From contig OY781043.1 of NCBI GenBank assembly GCA_963676165.1, positions 1,984,001-2,048,000 of the forward strand: DNA of 64,000 bases, read 5' to 3'. Each line of letters begins with the position of its first letter. Position 1 is the first letter of the stretch. The notes under the pieces are model-generated. The model did not search any database. It had not been told where the DNA came from and worked only from the letters and a program-made list of their open reading frames with translations. This document shows, one piece after another, positions 1-8,755 of the stretch. The DNA is from JAQIBY01 sp963676165. Its GTDB lineage: Bacteria > Bacteroidota > Bacteroidia > Bacteroidales > ML635J-15. Position numbers and translations under genes: made by a program.

Positions 1-206
1 AAGCTTACCAAAACTTAAAAAGGTGATGCAAATCAATAGCATCCAAGCATTTCTCATATCTTATGAAATTAAAAATAATAAACGCAAAATACTGAAAAAG
101 ATTATTTTTTATTGTTTAAAAAATCGAATTTCAGGCAAAATCATTCAAATAACTTTAAAGCAAACTATTTATTAACCCAACAATTAGGAAATATCAGCTA
201 AATGTA

Positions 207-238
207 TTTTGTCTATGCTTTAGCTTATTATATCTTTG
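207..238 (+). promoter_or_regulatory. Bacteroidota-type promoter
   Basis: A TTTTG box (207-211) is followed after 19 bases by TATCTTTG (231-238). This fits the Bacteroidota -33/-7 consensus TTTG-N19-21-TAnnTTTG. It lies about 20 bases before the ATG of the glycosyltransferase at 260, so the leader would be short. The match is seen in the sequence; promoter activity is inferred. Confidence 0.6.
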
Positions 239-259
239 TGAAAATTTAAAACAAAAGCG

Positions 260-1213
260 ATGCGTATATCAGGATTTACTATGGTAAAAAATGCGGTAAA
301 GTTGTATTATCCCATTAAAGAATCCATTGCATCCATACTCCCAATTGTTGATGAATTTATTGTTGCCTTAGGCGATTGTGATGCAGATGACAATACTGAA
401 GCTCAGATTTTGTCTCTTAATTCAGATAAGATTCAAATAATCCATACGGTTTGGGATTTAGAGAAATACCCTAAAGGGACTGAAAATGCGCATCAAACAG
501 ACATAGCAAAATCTCATTGTACTGGAGACTGGCTCTTCTATCTTCAAGCAGATGAGGTAATTCACGAAAAATATTTAGACAATATTAAAACAGCATGCCA
601 GACTCACCTTAATGACGAAGCGGTTGAAGGCTTGCTTTTTGGATATGTTCATCTTTGGGGAGATTATAATCACAGGCAAGTTGCTCATGGCTGGTATAAA
701 AATGAAGTAAGGATAATTCGTAATAATCCTGAAATACATTCATGGGAATCTGCACAAAGTTTCCGCAGAATTCCAGAATTTGATGGACAAAATTATCGTC
801 AACAAGAAGGGACATATAAACTGAAAGTTGCCAGAGCCAATGCCGAGGTTTACCATTACGGCTGGGTTCGTCCGCCACGCTTAATGCAAAGCAAAAAGAA
901 ATCGCTTGACACGATTCACAAAGGAAGCAAGAAAGTTTCCGGCATGTACAATGGAAAACCTGACATGTATGATTACGGACCGATGTCCAGAGCTGCAATC
1001 TTCAAAGGAACTCATCCGAAAATAATGAAAAACAAAATTGCAGAATTTGATTGGGCTGAAGATTTAAATTATTCCAGAAAAGAGCTAAATCCTTTACGGG
1101 ATAAAATGAAGCATGATAAATTAAAATATCGCATCATTAGTTGGATAGAACAGAATTTATTGTTTGGACGGAGTCTTGGCCAGTTTAAGAACTACATTTT
1201 AATTCGTAAATAA
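260..1213 (+). CDS. Glycosyltransferase family 2-like protein
   Basis: This 317-residue protein opens with a GT-A type N-terminus (MRISGFTMVKNA) like the nucleotide-sugar binding fold of family 2 transferases that act on lipopolysaccharide core or capsule sugars. An acidic stretch DCDADDNT lies at residues 39-46. QADEV at 96-100 follows GDWLFYL and sits where the metal-binding DxD motif normally falls, so the motif is modified to ADE. There is no signal peptide or membrane segment, so a cytosolic enzyme is likely. It is monocistronic, with its own promoter just upstream. Donor and acceptor sugars cannot be told from the sequence. The fold assignment is fairly secure; the role in surface glycan synthesis is inference. 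Confidence 0.8.
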   Translation: MRISGFTMVKNAVKLYYPIKESIASILPIVDEFIVALGDCDADDNTEAQILSLNSDKIQIIHTVWDLEKYPKGTENAHQTDIAKSHCTGDWLFYLQADEVIHEKYLDNIKTACQTHLNDEAVEGLLFGYVHLWGDYNHRQVAHGWYKNEVRIIRNNPEIHSWESAQSFRRIPEFDGQNYRQQEGTYKLKVARANAEVYHYGWVRPPRLMQSKKKSLDTIHKGSKKVSGMYNGKPDMYDYGPMSRAAIFKGTHPKIMKNKIAEFDWAEDLNYSRKELNPLRDKMKHDKLKYRIISWIEQNLLFGRSLGQFKNYILIRK

Positions 1214-1359
1214 GCTGAATTTTCATAGAATTTCCTAATTTTTATTTTTTAAAGAGGTTACAAAATAGATGCAACCGATAATGTTTTCTAATACTTATTA
1301 GCAATTGGGGGTATTGAGAAATTTCTTTTTACTTTTAAAACGAACTAATTAACTAAATC

Positions 1360-1692
1360 ATGAAAATTAAAATTACTCCAAATTCTGTTTCTGCAGAAGA
1401 ATTGAAAGCGAAAGTTGCAAGTCAATTTCCAAATTACGAAATCATTAACAAGAACAAAAACTTTTTCGTTGTTAAGAAAAGTAATACTGAAGGTTGCAAT
1501 GTTGTTGTAAGAAAAAAATCGATTGCAGTTGTTGGTAATTTTCCAACAATGGGTGGTCAAATGCTATTTGCTGTATCCATTATTGCATTGGGTGTTTTAA
1601 TTCCACTTGTTGTTTACCTCACAGCATTTCAAGGTAAGATAAAAAAACTCGAAAATGAAGTTGGCGCTTACATCCAATCAGAAGTTAACTAA
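1360..1692 (+). CDS. Small hypothetical protein with C-terminal membrane anchor
   Basis: I do not recognise this 110-residue family. The N-terminal two thirds are a mixed basic and acidic domain (MKIKITPNSVSAEELKAK) reminiscent of a small alpha/beta fold. Residues about 66-91 form one hydrophobic segment (MLFAVSIIALGVLIPLVVYL), followed by a short charged tail. The shape suggests a cytoplasmic domain tethered to the inner membrane with a short cytosolic or periplasmic tail. It is a single gene followed by a strong hairpin at 1711-1758. The ATG is preceded by an A/T-rich leader without a Shine-Dalgarno sequence, as is usual in this phylum. Function unknown. Confidence 0.6.
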   Translation: MKIKITPNSVSAEELKAKVASQFPNYEIINKNKNFFVVKKSNTEGCNVVVRKKSIAVVGNFPTMGGQMLFAVSIIALGVLIPLVVYLTAFQGKIKKLENEVGAYIQSEVN

Positions 1693-1710
1693 CTAGTAAT
1701 TAGCAATATT

Positions 1711-1758
1711 GTTTTGGCATGATTTTCTGCATTTCCCCGCAAAAATTCATGCCAAAAC
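1711..1758. terminator. Long palindrome between convergent genes
   Basis: GTTTTGGCATGA (1711-1722) pairs perfectly with TCATGCCAAAAC (1747-1758). The loop carries a second short complementary pair (TTTTCTGC / GCAAAAA). It lies between the convergent genes ending at 1692 and 1778 and could act as a bidirectional terminator. A related TTTTGGCAT...ATGCCAAAA hairpin occurs at 17129-17197, so it may instead be a unit of a dispersed palindromic repeat. Confidence 0.6.
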
Positions 1759-1777
1759 ATCTTTATAAAAGCTTAGA

Positions 1778-2074
1778 TTATTCGTACTTCGCCATTTTAT
1801 CAGCAATCTCAACTTGATTACTGGAATGAGATTGGATTTTCAAATTGCAAATAAGACTTTCTGCTCCCGCCTGATAACAAGCATCTTGTATTTTCTCGAT
1901 TAAAGCAATCGCATCCTGGTAAGAAGCTTCAATGACAGTTTCAAAAGGACAAACTTTGTATTTATAACCAGACTCAGCAATAACTTTTATTGCTTCATCA
2001 ACCACAGCATAAGGATGCTTTTCACCACCTGCTGGCAATACCTGAATTGCCAAATTTATTTGCTTATTCTTCAT
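1778..2074 (-). CDS. MTH1187/YqgV-family (UPF0045) thiamine-binding-like protein
   Basis: The protein from the ATG at 2074 is about 98 residues. It matches the small ferredoxin-like MTH1187/YqgV family: an N-terminal strand LAIQVLPAG, then YAVVDEAIKVIAESGYKYKV with a later acidic ETVIE. Family members form tetramers and some bind thiamine-like ligands. A longer reading to 2107 exists, but the start at 2074 is preferred because homologues begin close to this strand. The start overlaps the end of the upstream gene by 11 bases, which suggests translational coupling. Family is fairly sure; ligand and role here are not. Confidence 0.75.
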   Translation of the reverse strand: MKNKQINLAIQVLPAGGEKHPYAVVDEAIKVIAESGYKYKVCPFETVIEASYQDAIALIEKIQDACYQAGAESLICNLKIQSHSSNQVEIADKMAKYE

Positions 2075-2825
2075 TCTGCTCGTTATTTTCCTCCAAGCGC
2101 TTTTCAATGAACTCTTCTACTTCATCCACACTCATGCGCTTCACATTAGTAATCAAAAAATTCTCACTCATAATGTCACCAAACTCATTCACTTGCTCAA
2201 TAAAGCCACGAAAGAGATCTGCAATACTAATATCAATCGGAATTAAGCAGGAAAACATAAAATATGCATTATAAAAATTATGCTCCTCAAACTCCGTATT
2301 AAATTTCTCAAACTGATATTTGATCTCTTTAAGGATCAATCCTTGCTCATTCTTTTGAAAAGCACGCTTTTTATCCTCAGTCATCATGACAACAAAGTAC
2401 CGCAATTTGTTTCCTTTACCACCCAAACCACTTGAAATATAAATCATATCTTCATCGGTAAGGGATGATTCCATCATCATTAACGATTCCTGATAAGCCA
2501 GATAAGACCAATCGGAAAGCTGTTTGTCCGGCTTTCTCATGTACTTTTCAAGCAAACGAAAGCATTTAACTTCCTCAAATGAAGCTAGCTCATTGAGCAA
2601 ACGCCGTTTGGTTTCAATATCAACATTGGAAGCAAACAACTGATCTGCCTTTAACAAAACCTCTTCGAGTTCAGGCAGATCCGATTTTGCTTCAGATGCT
2701 TTTTCAAAATACGCCATCTGAATTTCAATATCAATCTGTCTTTCCATTACTCGAAGCTGATCTTTTTTGTCATCCAGCATTTGCTGAAGTTTTTCGTATG
2801 CTTCTTGTCCGGTAATTTCCTTCAT
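2064..2825 (-). CDS. Conserved hypothetical protein, helical
   Basis: This 253-residue soluble protein has no signal peptide. It is rich in charged helix, with a coiled-coil-like N-terminus (about residues 1-60), an alternating acidic and basic middle, and a glutamate-rich C-terminal tail. I do not recognise a domain. It is the first gene of a two-gene unit with the MTH1187-family gene, whose start lies inside its last codons. The phrase ISSGLGGKGNKLRYFVVMM in the middle is the least charged part and may be the core. No function is proposed. Confidence 0.6.
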   Translation of the reverse strand: MKEITGQEAYEKLQQMLDDKKDQLRVMERQIDIEIQMAYFEKASEAKSDLPELEEVLLKADQLFASNVDIETKRRLLNELASFEEVKCFRLLEKYMRKPDKQLSDWSYLAYQESLMMMESSLTDEDMIYISSGLGGKGNKLRYFVVMMTEDKKRAFQKNEQGLILKEIKYQFEKFNTEFEEHNFYNAYFMFSCLIPIDISIADLFRGFIEQVNEFGDIMSENFLITNVKRMSVDEVEEFIEKRLEENNEQNEE

Positions 2826-2873
2826 ATCAATTTATCTTTTCTTCTCATTTACCCATTAAAACGGGAAATGTTA

Positions 2874-3335
2874 TTATTGATTGTCTGCATTTGCAACATC
2901 AAGAATTTTTCCTGTAAAGAAAAGTGTTTCCCCAGCGAGTGGGTGATTGAAATCTACAACAATACGATCTTCTTCCATTTCAGTTATGAATCCATCGTAG
3001 TGATTTCCTTCATCATCCTCCATTGGAAAATAAGCACCAAGTTCAAAATCCCCTTCATCGTCACCGACTAATTCGTGAAACTCTTCTTCAGTGAATTCAA
3101 TTAATGCATCAGGATCATAATCCCCGAATGCTTGCTCAGCAGCGATTTCAATTTTAAAATCTTCGCCTGCTTCTTTCCCAATTAATTGATCTTCAAAAAT
3201 ATCAAGCATGGCATCATCACCTACTGTAAATATCTCTGGTTCGTTTGGGCGAGTTTCTTCAACTAGCTCACCAGTAAAGGATTCAAGACGTAATTCGTAC
3301 TCAATGGTTACTTTTTTCCCTTTTGAAATTTTCAT
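2874..3335 (-). CDS. SlyD-like FKBP peptidyl-prolyl isomerase
   Basis: This is a 153-residue FKBP-type isomerase of the SlyD/FkpB class, which catalyses cis-trans isomerisation at proline and acts as a chaperone. Seen are the opening YELRLESFTGELVEET, the central EQAFGDYDPDALIEF, an inserted flap domain (about residues 70-120) and the closing NHPLAGETLFFTGKILDV, which is characteristic. The histidine-rich metal-binding tail of enterobacterial SlyD is absent; the protein ends soon after the FKBP fold. There is no signal peptide, so it is cytosolic. It is followed 11 bases before the antiporter gene's stop side in the same direction order (antiporter gene lies downstream at 3347-4645 upstream in transcription), so they may be co-transcribed. 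Confidence 0.9.
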   Translation of the reverse strand: MKISKGKKVTIEYELRLESFTGELVEETRPNEPEIFTVGDDAMLDIFEDQLIGKEAGEDFKIEIAAEQAFGDYDPDALIEFTEEEFHELVGDDEGDFELGAYFPMEDDEGNHYDGFITEMEEDRIVVDFNHPLAGETLFFTGKILDVANADNQ

Positions 3336-3346
3336 TTTTCTAATTC

Positions 3347-4645
3347 CTATTTATATGTTTCTAATTCTGTATCGTCAAAATCACTATCAATATTTTCTTT
3401 ATCACTGGATTCCAAATCCAGCATATCCGGCTGTATATACACTTGTTTCGCCAAATTGGCTTTTCGCTTTTCTTCTTTGCTAAATCGAATTAAAGACCAA
3501 GCCATTAAAATACTTGTTACAAGTATAATAAAAAGGAGAACACCCTGGTCAAATTCTTTGACGCGATACTCATTTGGTATGGCGTAATACAATAATACTG
3601 TGATTAATCCTCGAGGAGCCAAAAACAATTGAGGGTTAATATCCTTTCTAACAATCAGTTTAAGAAAGACATAACGGACACCATAGGTAATCCCAAGAAT
3701 TGCAAGCGAAATTAATATAACGCGCACTTTAAAAAGTGAAGCCAGAGAAATTGTCACTCCAAAAATCACAAAAAAGAAGGTTCGTACAACAAAGGATGAC
3801 TCCGCTGTAATTAGATACAGATCTTTAAAAATTTCAGACATGACTTCCTCTTTAAGATAAGTAAGCAAACGTCCCCGAAAAAAGAGTTTTCGGTTACGTA
3901 AAATCAAACCGAAAATCAGAATAATCAGCAAAGAGGATAAATGCGCCATTTTAGCAACCGAGTACATCAACAAAAGCACTGCAATTAATAAAAAGAGCTT
4001 CGTGTTTGATTTGATATTTTGAAAAAGGAAGATCAGTCCATAAGAAACAATAAATGATATTGCAATGGTAAGCAAGAGGTTTAATCCTCCCCCAACCCAC
4101 ATTTCACGCGGTGTTTCTGCATGCAAACCACCAATAATAAAATAGAATAACATAATTCCAAGAATATCAGAAAATGTTGATTCATAAATCATAAACTCAC
4201 GCTTTTCAGCATTTAAATTTACCACACTTGGAATAACAATTGCCGAACTCATTACAGACATTGGAATTGCGTACAATAATGCTGCAGTAAAGCTCATATC
4301 AAGTACCCATTTGAGTAAGTATGTCACTCCTCCAGCTGTAAATACCAAAGATAGCAATGCAAGAAGTAAGGATTTCCAAATCAAAGGCCATTTATCTTTT
4401 TTGAGTTCGAGATCCAAGGCAGCTTCAAGCACAATCATAATCAATCCGACTATGCCTAAAATCTCAAGAATTGGAAACCAATTAATGCTACCATAACCAG
4501 CAATATTCATCCCTTGGCGAATTAATATCCCCAAAGTAATCAGCATCAAAACACTTGGTATATTCGTTCGTTTTGCAATCAAATTAAAAAAATACGATGC
4601 AATAATTATCAGCGATGCTGCTATGACTAAAACATATGCGTTCAT
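3347..4645 (-). CDS. Cation:proton antiporter (CPA1-like)
   Basis: This 432-residue integral membrane protein has about 12 hydrophobic segments and resembles the Na+/H+ exchanger (CPA) superfamily, which exports Na+ or K+ in exchange for protons. Seen are the N-terminal gating-helix pattern (IPSVLMLITLGILIRQG), the glycine-rich EAALDLELKKDKW after the third segment, and MSSAIVIPSV followed by ESTFSDILGIMLFY, where the SD takes the place of the ND/DD ion-binding pair. Residues about 390-432 form an acidic cytosolic tail (LDLESSDKENIDSDF). The gene is 11 bases upstream of the SlyD-like gene and 3 bases after the barrel gene's stop, so one transcript is likely. Ion specificity cannot be read. 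Confidence 0.85.
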   Translation of the reverse strand: MNAYVLVIAASLIIIASYFFNLIAKRTNIPSVLMLITLGILIRQGMNIAGYGSINWFPILEILGIVGLIMIVLEAALDLELKKDKWPLIWKSLLLALLSLVFTAGGVTYLLKWVLDMSFTAALLYAIPMSVMSSAIVIPSVVNLNAEKREFMIYESTFSDILGIMLFYFIIGGLHAETPREMWVGGGLNLLLTIAISFIVSYGLIFLFQNIKSNTKLFLLIAVLLLMYSVAKMAHLSSLLIILIFGLILRNRKLFFRGRLLTYLKEEVMSEIFKDLYLITAESSFVVRTFFFVIFGVTISLASLFKVRVILISLAILGITYGVRYVFLKLIVRKDINPQLFLAPRGLITVLLYYAIPNEYRVKEFDQGVLLFIILVTSILMAWSLIRFSKEEKRKANLAKQVYIQPDMLDLESSDKENIDSDFDDTELETYK

Positions 4646-4648
4646 AAA

Positions 4649-5215
4649 TTAAAACATAAATTTTACATTAATACTCGGGTTTGCATAAGGTGAATATGGT
4701 TTTTCGTTTAGGTTATACATGAACAAAAGAAGAACATAAGCTTTCTTTCCTGCAGGAATTTTAATTCCTGCTCCCACAAAAGGTTGGCAAAGCCAAAATC
4801 GCTCGGTACGAGGAGGATTAGCAAGAAAATCCATATTGGGATCAAGATTCAGATAATTGGCTTCAGCATGTAGTGTTAAAGCGGTTCCTTCAGCGATAGG
4901 CAAAATCTCAGACAGGTTTTTCACCACAGCAAAATCCGCATAAAGACCAAATCCAAAAACGGAAGTTTCATAACTGTAAATTTTGTTTTTGTAATAAAGG
5001 TAAGATGCTCCAACGCCTACAGAAAGTCTATTTGTTAAATCGTAAGCAATACTTGGAGACAGATCAACTTGAGTTACCGTTCCGAAACTTAAACCCAATC
5101 CACCGCCAAAATGAAACTTACTACGCCAATTTTCCTGGGGTTCAGCAATTTCATACTGCGCAAAAACAAAGTGTGCGAGAAAAACAAATCCGATTATGAA
5201 GCCTATTTTTTTCAT
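4649..5215 (-). CDS. Outer-membrane beta-barrel protein
   Basis: The 188-residue product has a signal peptide (MKKIGFIIGFVFLAHFVFAQ), then alternating aromatic and glycine strands (GGGLGLSFGTV, LSVGVGASYLYYKN, FGFGLYADFAV) and a final strand ending in phenylalanine (INVKFMF), the usual sign of a barrel inserted by the BAM complex. Its start overlaps the stop of the upstream GH3-serine hydrolase gene by 4 bases (ATGA), so the two are almost certainly translated together. The antiporter gene follows directly. The function of the barrel is unknown; the coupling suggests a partner role with the periplasmic hydrolase. Confidence 0.75.
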   Translation of the reverse strand: MKKIGFIIGFVFLAHFVFAQYEIAEPQENWRSKFHFGGGLGLSFGTVTQVDLSPSIAYDLTNRLSVGVGASYLYYKNKIYSYETSVFGFGLYADFAVVKNLSEILPIAEGTALTLHAEANYLNLDPNMDFLANPPRTERFWLCQPFVGAGIKIPAGKKAYVLLLFMYNLNEKPYSPYANPSINVKFMF

Positions 5216-8175
5216 TCATCCATTATTGCTTGATAAAACACTTCTTGAACGTTTGTACGCGTATTTAATTTTAGAATTTTGGTATTTTCCATGTCTGGAT
5301 AAACTCTGTTGGACAAAAAGACGTAGAGAATATCTGTTTCCGGGTCAACCCATGCTAAGATACCTGTAAATCCGGAATGACCAAAACTTTCTTTTGATGA
5401 GCTATCACAAGTAGGTCCTTTACCGGGCATATCAATCACAGGCTTATCAAAACCAAGTCCCCGACGGTTTTCTTTAGGATTACGGATTGGTGATGAAAAC
5501 AGTTGTACCGTCTCTGAATCGAGATATCGGACTCCTCCATATTCTCCTTTATTGAGAAACATTTGCATCATTTTAGCCAAATCGTTTGCATTGGAAAACA
5601 TTCCCGCATGACCACTAACTCCTCCAAGCATAGCAGCACCCTGATCGTGAACATATCCTCGCAAAACTTGCTTTCGAAAAATCAGATCGTTTTCGGTTGG
5701 AACAATTTCCTGTTGAGCAAAACGCTCCGTTGGCAAATATCCCATTGTAGTAGCACCTAAGGACTGGTAAAATGTTGTCTGCACATAATCCTGAATAGGC
5801 TGACTGCTCAATTTTTCAACAATCTCGCGCATAAGATAGAAGCCTAAATCAGAATAACGGTATCCACTACGGCTTCGCAATTTTGAGTCTGCAATTTGCT
5901 GATTGATGCTATCACGTATTCCAGGAAGGGTGTACATGTGCTCTGCTACCATGACATTCATTCTAGGACTCGGAGTAGCACAATAATATTTCCCATAATT
6001 TTCCTCTATGGTCTCCACATAAAACGGAATCCATGGAGCAAGTCTGGCTTGATGGGTTAATACATCTTTAAAACGTAAATTCTCCTTATTACTTCCTTCT
6101 AGAAAATCAAGATACTTACCCAAACTATCATTTAGCTGCCACTTTTCTTCATCGTAAAGTTTCATTAAAGATGCTGTGGTTGCAACAACCTTGGTCACAG
6201 AAGCCAAGTCGTAAATATCTGAATTTGTCACAGCCTGCTTTTTATCGTAGGTATGATGACCGTATGATTTTCTAAAAAAGACTTTACCATGGCGAGCTGC
6301 CAAAATCTGAGCTCCAGGGGTTGCCTTATCAGCAATTGCCTCTGCAACCAAAGAATCTACCTTGTAAAGCATGCGAGAATCGATATTAACCTGCTCAGGA
6401 ATATCGGTGTACGACAAGCGAATTTCTTTGGTATCAATTCCCTGACCTGCAGGAAACATATCTCCTATTCGAACGGGCAAGCGACCTTTATACGCCAAGC
6501 CTCCAAATACTAGCTGAGCTGAAATATCTTGTGTTATAAGTCTATCGTTATACGATACAACGCAAGCTTCAATCTCGTCAAAATTAAGTTTGCTGAGGGC
6601 ATAAGGATTTCCAAAATGGTTAAGGATGACAGTTTGCTGAGCAGATATTTCATTGATCGCATTGATTTCCAGATCACTCAGTCCAAAATTTCGCTTTGGC
6701 GAGCGGTTCGTTTCTGATATTGACACGATCAAAATATCATATTCTGCCAATTTTGCCATCAATTCCTTTTTCCCAAGATTGGTAACGTCACGGCTATACA
6801 CATAAGCCGGAACCTGTGCATAATCTTTCAATCTTTTTTGGAAATCATTCATCGTATTACTTCCGAAATCCAAAGAAGCAATTTTCACTTGATCCAGATG
6901 CTGAATTGGAAGTATGTCGTTTTGATTTTTGACTAATGTTACTGCATTTTCAACAATACGACGATTTAATAGACGTGCATCAACATTATTCAATCGACCG
7001 ACCAAACCATCAGCATCAATACAGACAGTGTCTTTCATGATTCCGGCCCAACGTTTGGCTGCTAAAATCTTCTTTACACGAGCATCAATTTCTGATTCTT
7101 GAATTCTCCCCGCTTCAACTGCCTTTTTCATGGCAGAGATTGCTTTTGGCACATTTTGAGGGAAAAGTAAGACATCGTTTCCAGCAATAAATGCCTCCAC
7201 TTCAACTTCACCAGTATCGTAATGATCGGCAACACCGCGCATATTCAGTGCATCGGTAAATATTAAACCATCAAAACCAAATTCTTTCTTTAAAATATCA
7301 GTTACAATCGGTTTTGACAAGGTTGACGGACGGTTATCCGCAGAATCCAATGCAGGCACGAATAAGTGAGCGACCATAACGCCACCAACTCCAGCGTTTA
7401 TAAGCTTTCGGAACGGATACAGTTCAATGGAATCCAAACGCGCTCTATCATGAGCAATGGTTGGTAAGGTTTTATGCGAATCTTTATCGGTATCACCGTG
7501 TCCGGGAAAATGCTTGATGACAGCTAACACACGATTATCTTGCATTCCTTTGGAAAAATAGTAAGCTTTACGGATAACATCATCACGCAACTCTCCATAA
7601 GACCGGCTGTTAATGACAGGATTATCAGGATTGACATTGAGATCTACTAAAGGTGCAAAATTCACATGAACACCTAGCTCTTTGAGTTGACGTGCATATT
7701 CAACACCTATATCATACATTAAATCATTATCCTGAATTGCTCCCAACATCATTTGTCGAGGATATAGCACAGTGGAATCTAATCGCATGGATGGTCCCCA
7801 TTCGGCGTCCATAGCAATAAGCAAAGGGATTTCAGCAGAAGCTTGATAGCGATTGATCAGAGCAGCATGCCGCTCAGGTCCGCCCTGCATAAAAATTAAA
7901 CCACCAATTTTATATTCCTTAACCAAATAATTGACGTAGTTTTCTTCTTTTTCATCCTTATTGGAGTAGGCCGCTACCATAAAGAGCTGGGCAATTTTTT
8001 CTTCCAGAGGCATAGCCTCAACAATACTATCTGTCCAATCGAGATTTTGCTCAATAAAAGGAGGTGCTTTGTGGGCAACTTTCTCACTGACATAATGTTC
8101 GTTAGGTCCGAGTCGGAGACTTAGTCCGAGGATAAGTGCTATTACAATTCCGCTATTTGTCATGATTTTCAACAT
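5212..8175 (-). CDS. GH3 beta-N-acetylhexosaminidase fused to beta-lactamase-like serine hydrolase
   Basis: The 987-residue protein has two enzymes in one chain. Residues about 45-390 are a glycoside hydrolase family 3 domain of the NagZ type, with KHFPGHGDTDKDSHKTLP (the catalytic His loop) and GLIFTDALNMRGV, whose Asp is the expected nucleophile. A GH3 C-terminal domain follows to about 590. Residues about 610-987 are a class C beta-lactamase-like serine hydrolase, with SVTK (S-x-x-K), YSD in YRYSDLGFYLM and HSG in FGHSGFTG. An N-terminal hydrophobic segment suggests export. The likely substrate is peptidoglycan fragments: GlcNAc release plus peptide or ester cleavage. The fusion is a known Bacteroidota architecture. 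A TATATTTG box lies upstream at 8194-8201. Confidence 0.93.
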   Translation of the reverse strand: MLKIMTNSGIVIALILGLSLRLGPNEHYVSEKVAHKAPPFIEQNLDWTDSIVEAMPLEEKIAQLFMVAAYSNKDEKEENYVNYLVKEYKIGGLIFMQGGPERHAALINRYQASAEIPLLIAMDAEWGPSMRLDSTVLYPRQMMLGAIQDNDLMYDIGVEYARQLKELGVHVNFAPLVDLNVNPDNPVINSRSYGELRDDVIRKAYYFSKGMQDNRVLAVIKHFPGHGDTDKDSHKTLPTIAHDRARLDSIELYPFRKLINAGVGGVMVAHLFVPALDSADNRPSTLSKPIVTDILKKEFGFDGLIFTDALNMRGVADHYDTGEVEVEAFIAGNDVLLFPQNVPKAISAMKKAVEAGRIQESEIDARVKKILAAKRWAGIMKDTVCIDADGLVGRLNNVDARLLNRRIVENAVTLVKNQNDILPIQHLDQVKIASLDFGSNTMNDFQKRLKDYAQVPAYVYSRDVTNLGKKELMAKLAEYDILIVSISETNRSPKRNFGLSDLEINAINEISAQQTVILNHFGNPYALSKLNFDEIEACVVSYNDRLITQDISAQLVFGGLAYKGRLPVRIGDMFPAGQGIDTKEIRLSYTDIPEQVNIDSRMLYKVDSLVAEAIADKATPGAQILAARHGKVFFRKSYGHHTYDKKQAVTNSDIYDLASVTKVVATTASLMKLYDEEKWQLNDSLGKYLDFLEGSNKENLRFKDVLTHQARLAPWIPFYVETIEENYGKYYCATPSPRMNVMVAEHMYTLPGIRDSINQQIADSKLRSRSGYRYSDLGFYLMREIVEKLSSQPIQDYVQTTFYQSLGATTMGYLPTERFAQQEIVPTENDLIFRKQVLRGYVHDQGAAMLGGVSGHAGMFSNANDLAKMMQMFLNKGEYGGVRYLDSETVQLFSSPIRNPKENRRGLGFDKPVIDMPGKGPTCDSSSKESFGHSGFTGILAWVDPETDILYVFLSNRVYPDMENTKILKLNTRTNVQEVFYQAIMDE

Positions 8176-8193
8176 GCTACTTTAGTCTGAAAA

Positions 8194-8201
8194 CAAATAT
8201 A
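8194..8201 (-). promoter_or_regulatory. -7 promoter box of the GH3-serine hydrolase operon
   Basis: TATATTTG read on the minus strand fits the Bacteroidota -7 consensus TAnnTTTG and lies about 18 bases before the ATG at 8175. No convincing TTTG box was found about 20 bases further upstream, so the assignment is tentative. Confidence 0.45.
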
Positions 8202-8204
8202 CAG

Positions 8205-8755
8205 AAAGCTAAGCAGGAGAAAAGTGTCTTTTCAGTGACTTATTAACTTTGGAGTGTTGATTGTTATAGCATATTCGATATTACTGCGAACTGAAGAAAT
8301 CAAAACTGTCATTCGGTAGGAAAAGGGGAAAATTGTCATTCGTTTTTGCCTAGTTGTGATGACTCGTGGATGCGTTGAAAAACGAGCTTGAGAAAAGAGA
8401 ACTTGAGAGCGGGCGAAAAATGAATCATGAATGCAAAAACTCCTGTCTCTGCCTATTTCCCATACTTCCAGTTAATCCCTGACTTATGACTCATGACACC
8501 TAATACCTGAATAGTCATTCGAAAGGAAAAGGGAAAATGTCATTCGATTGTTTTTTTTGCGATTTGTCTTTTGTTTTTTGTTATTTCCCCAGTAGGCGTC
8601 TGAGGTTGCTTTTGCAAGTCTCGAAGTCGCCGGGTTTACTTTTTGTTTTTTATTTTTTGTGATTTGTTAATTACCTTGCTTCTGTCTCTGCCTATTTCCC
8701 ATACTTCCAGTTAACTCATGACACCTGTCTCCTATCTCCTGTCCCCTGTCTCTTG
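8205..8755. repeat. Non-coding stretch of dispersed low-complexity repeats
   Basis: No gene is visible in this stretch. It holds repeated phrases: a run of about 33 bases beginning TCTGTCTCTGCCTATTTCC occurs at about 8440 and again at about 8681; GTCATTCG occurs at 8310, 8336, 8514 and 8539; the T-rich phrase around TTTTGTTTTTTGTTATTT recurs. The TGAGGTTGCT and TCTCGAAG phrases near 8600 are shared with the repeats at 9840-10165, so both stretches belong to one family. Confidence 0.7.

Noticed and set aside
609..998. Minus-strand frame of 129 codons over the glycosyltransferase gene
   Set aside because: It is the antisense shadow of a well-supported gene; its translation has no motifs.
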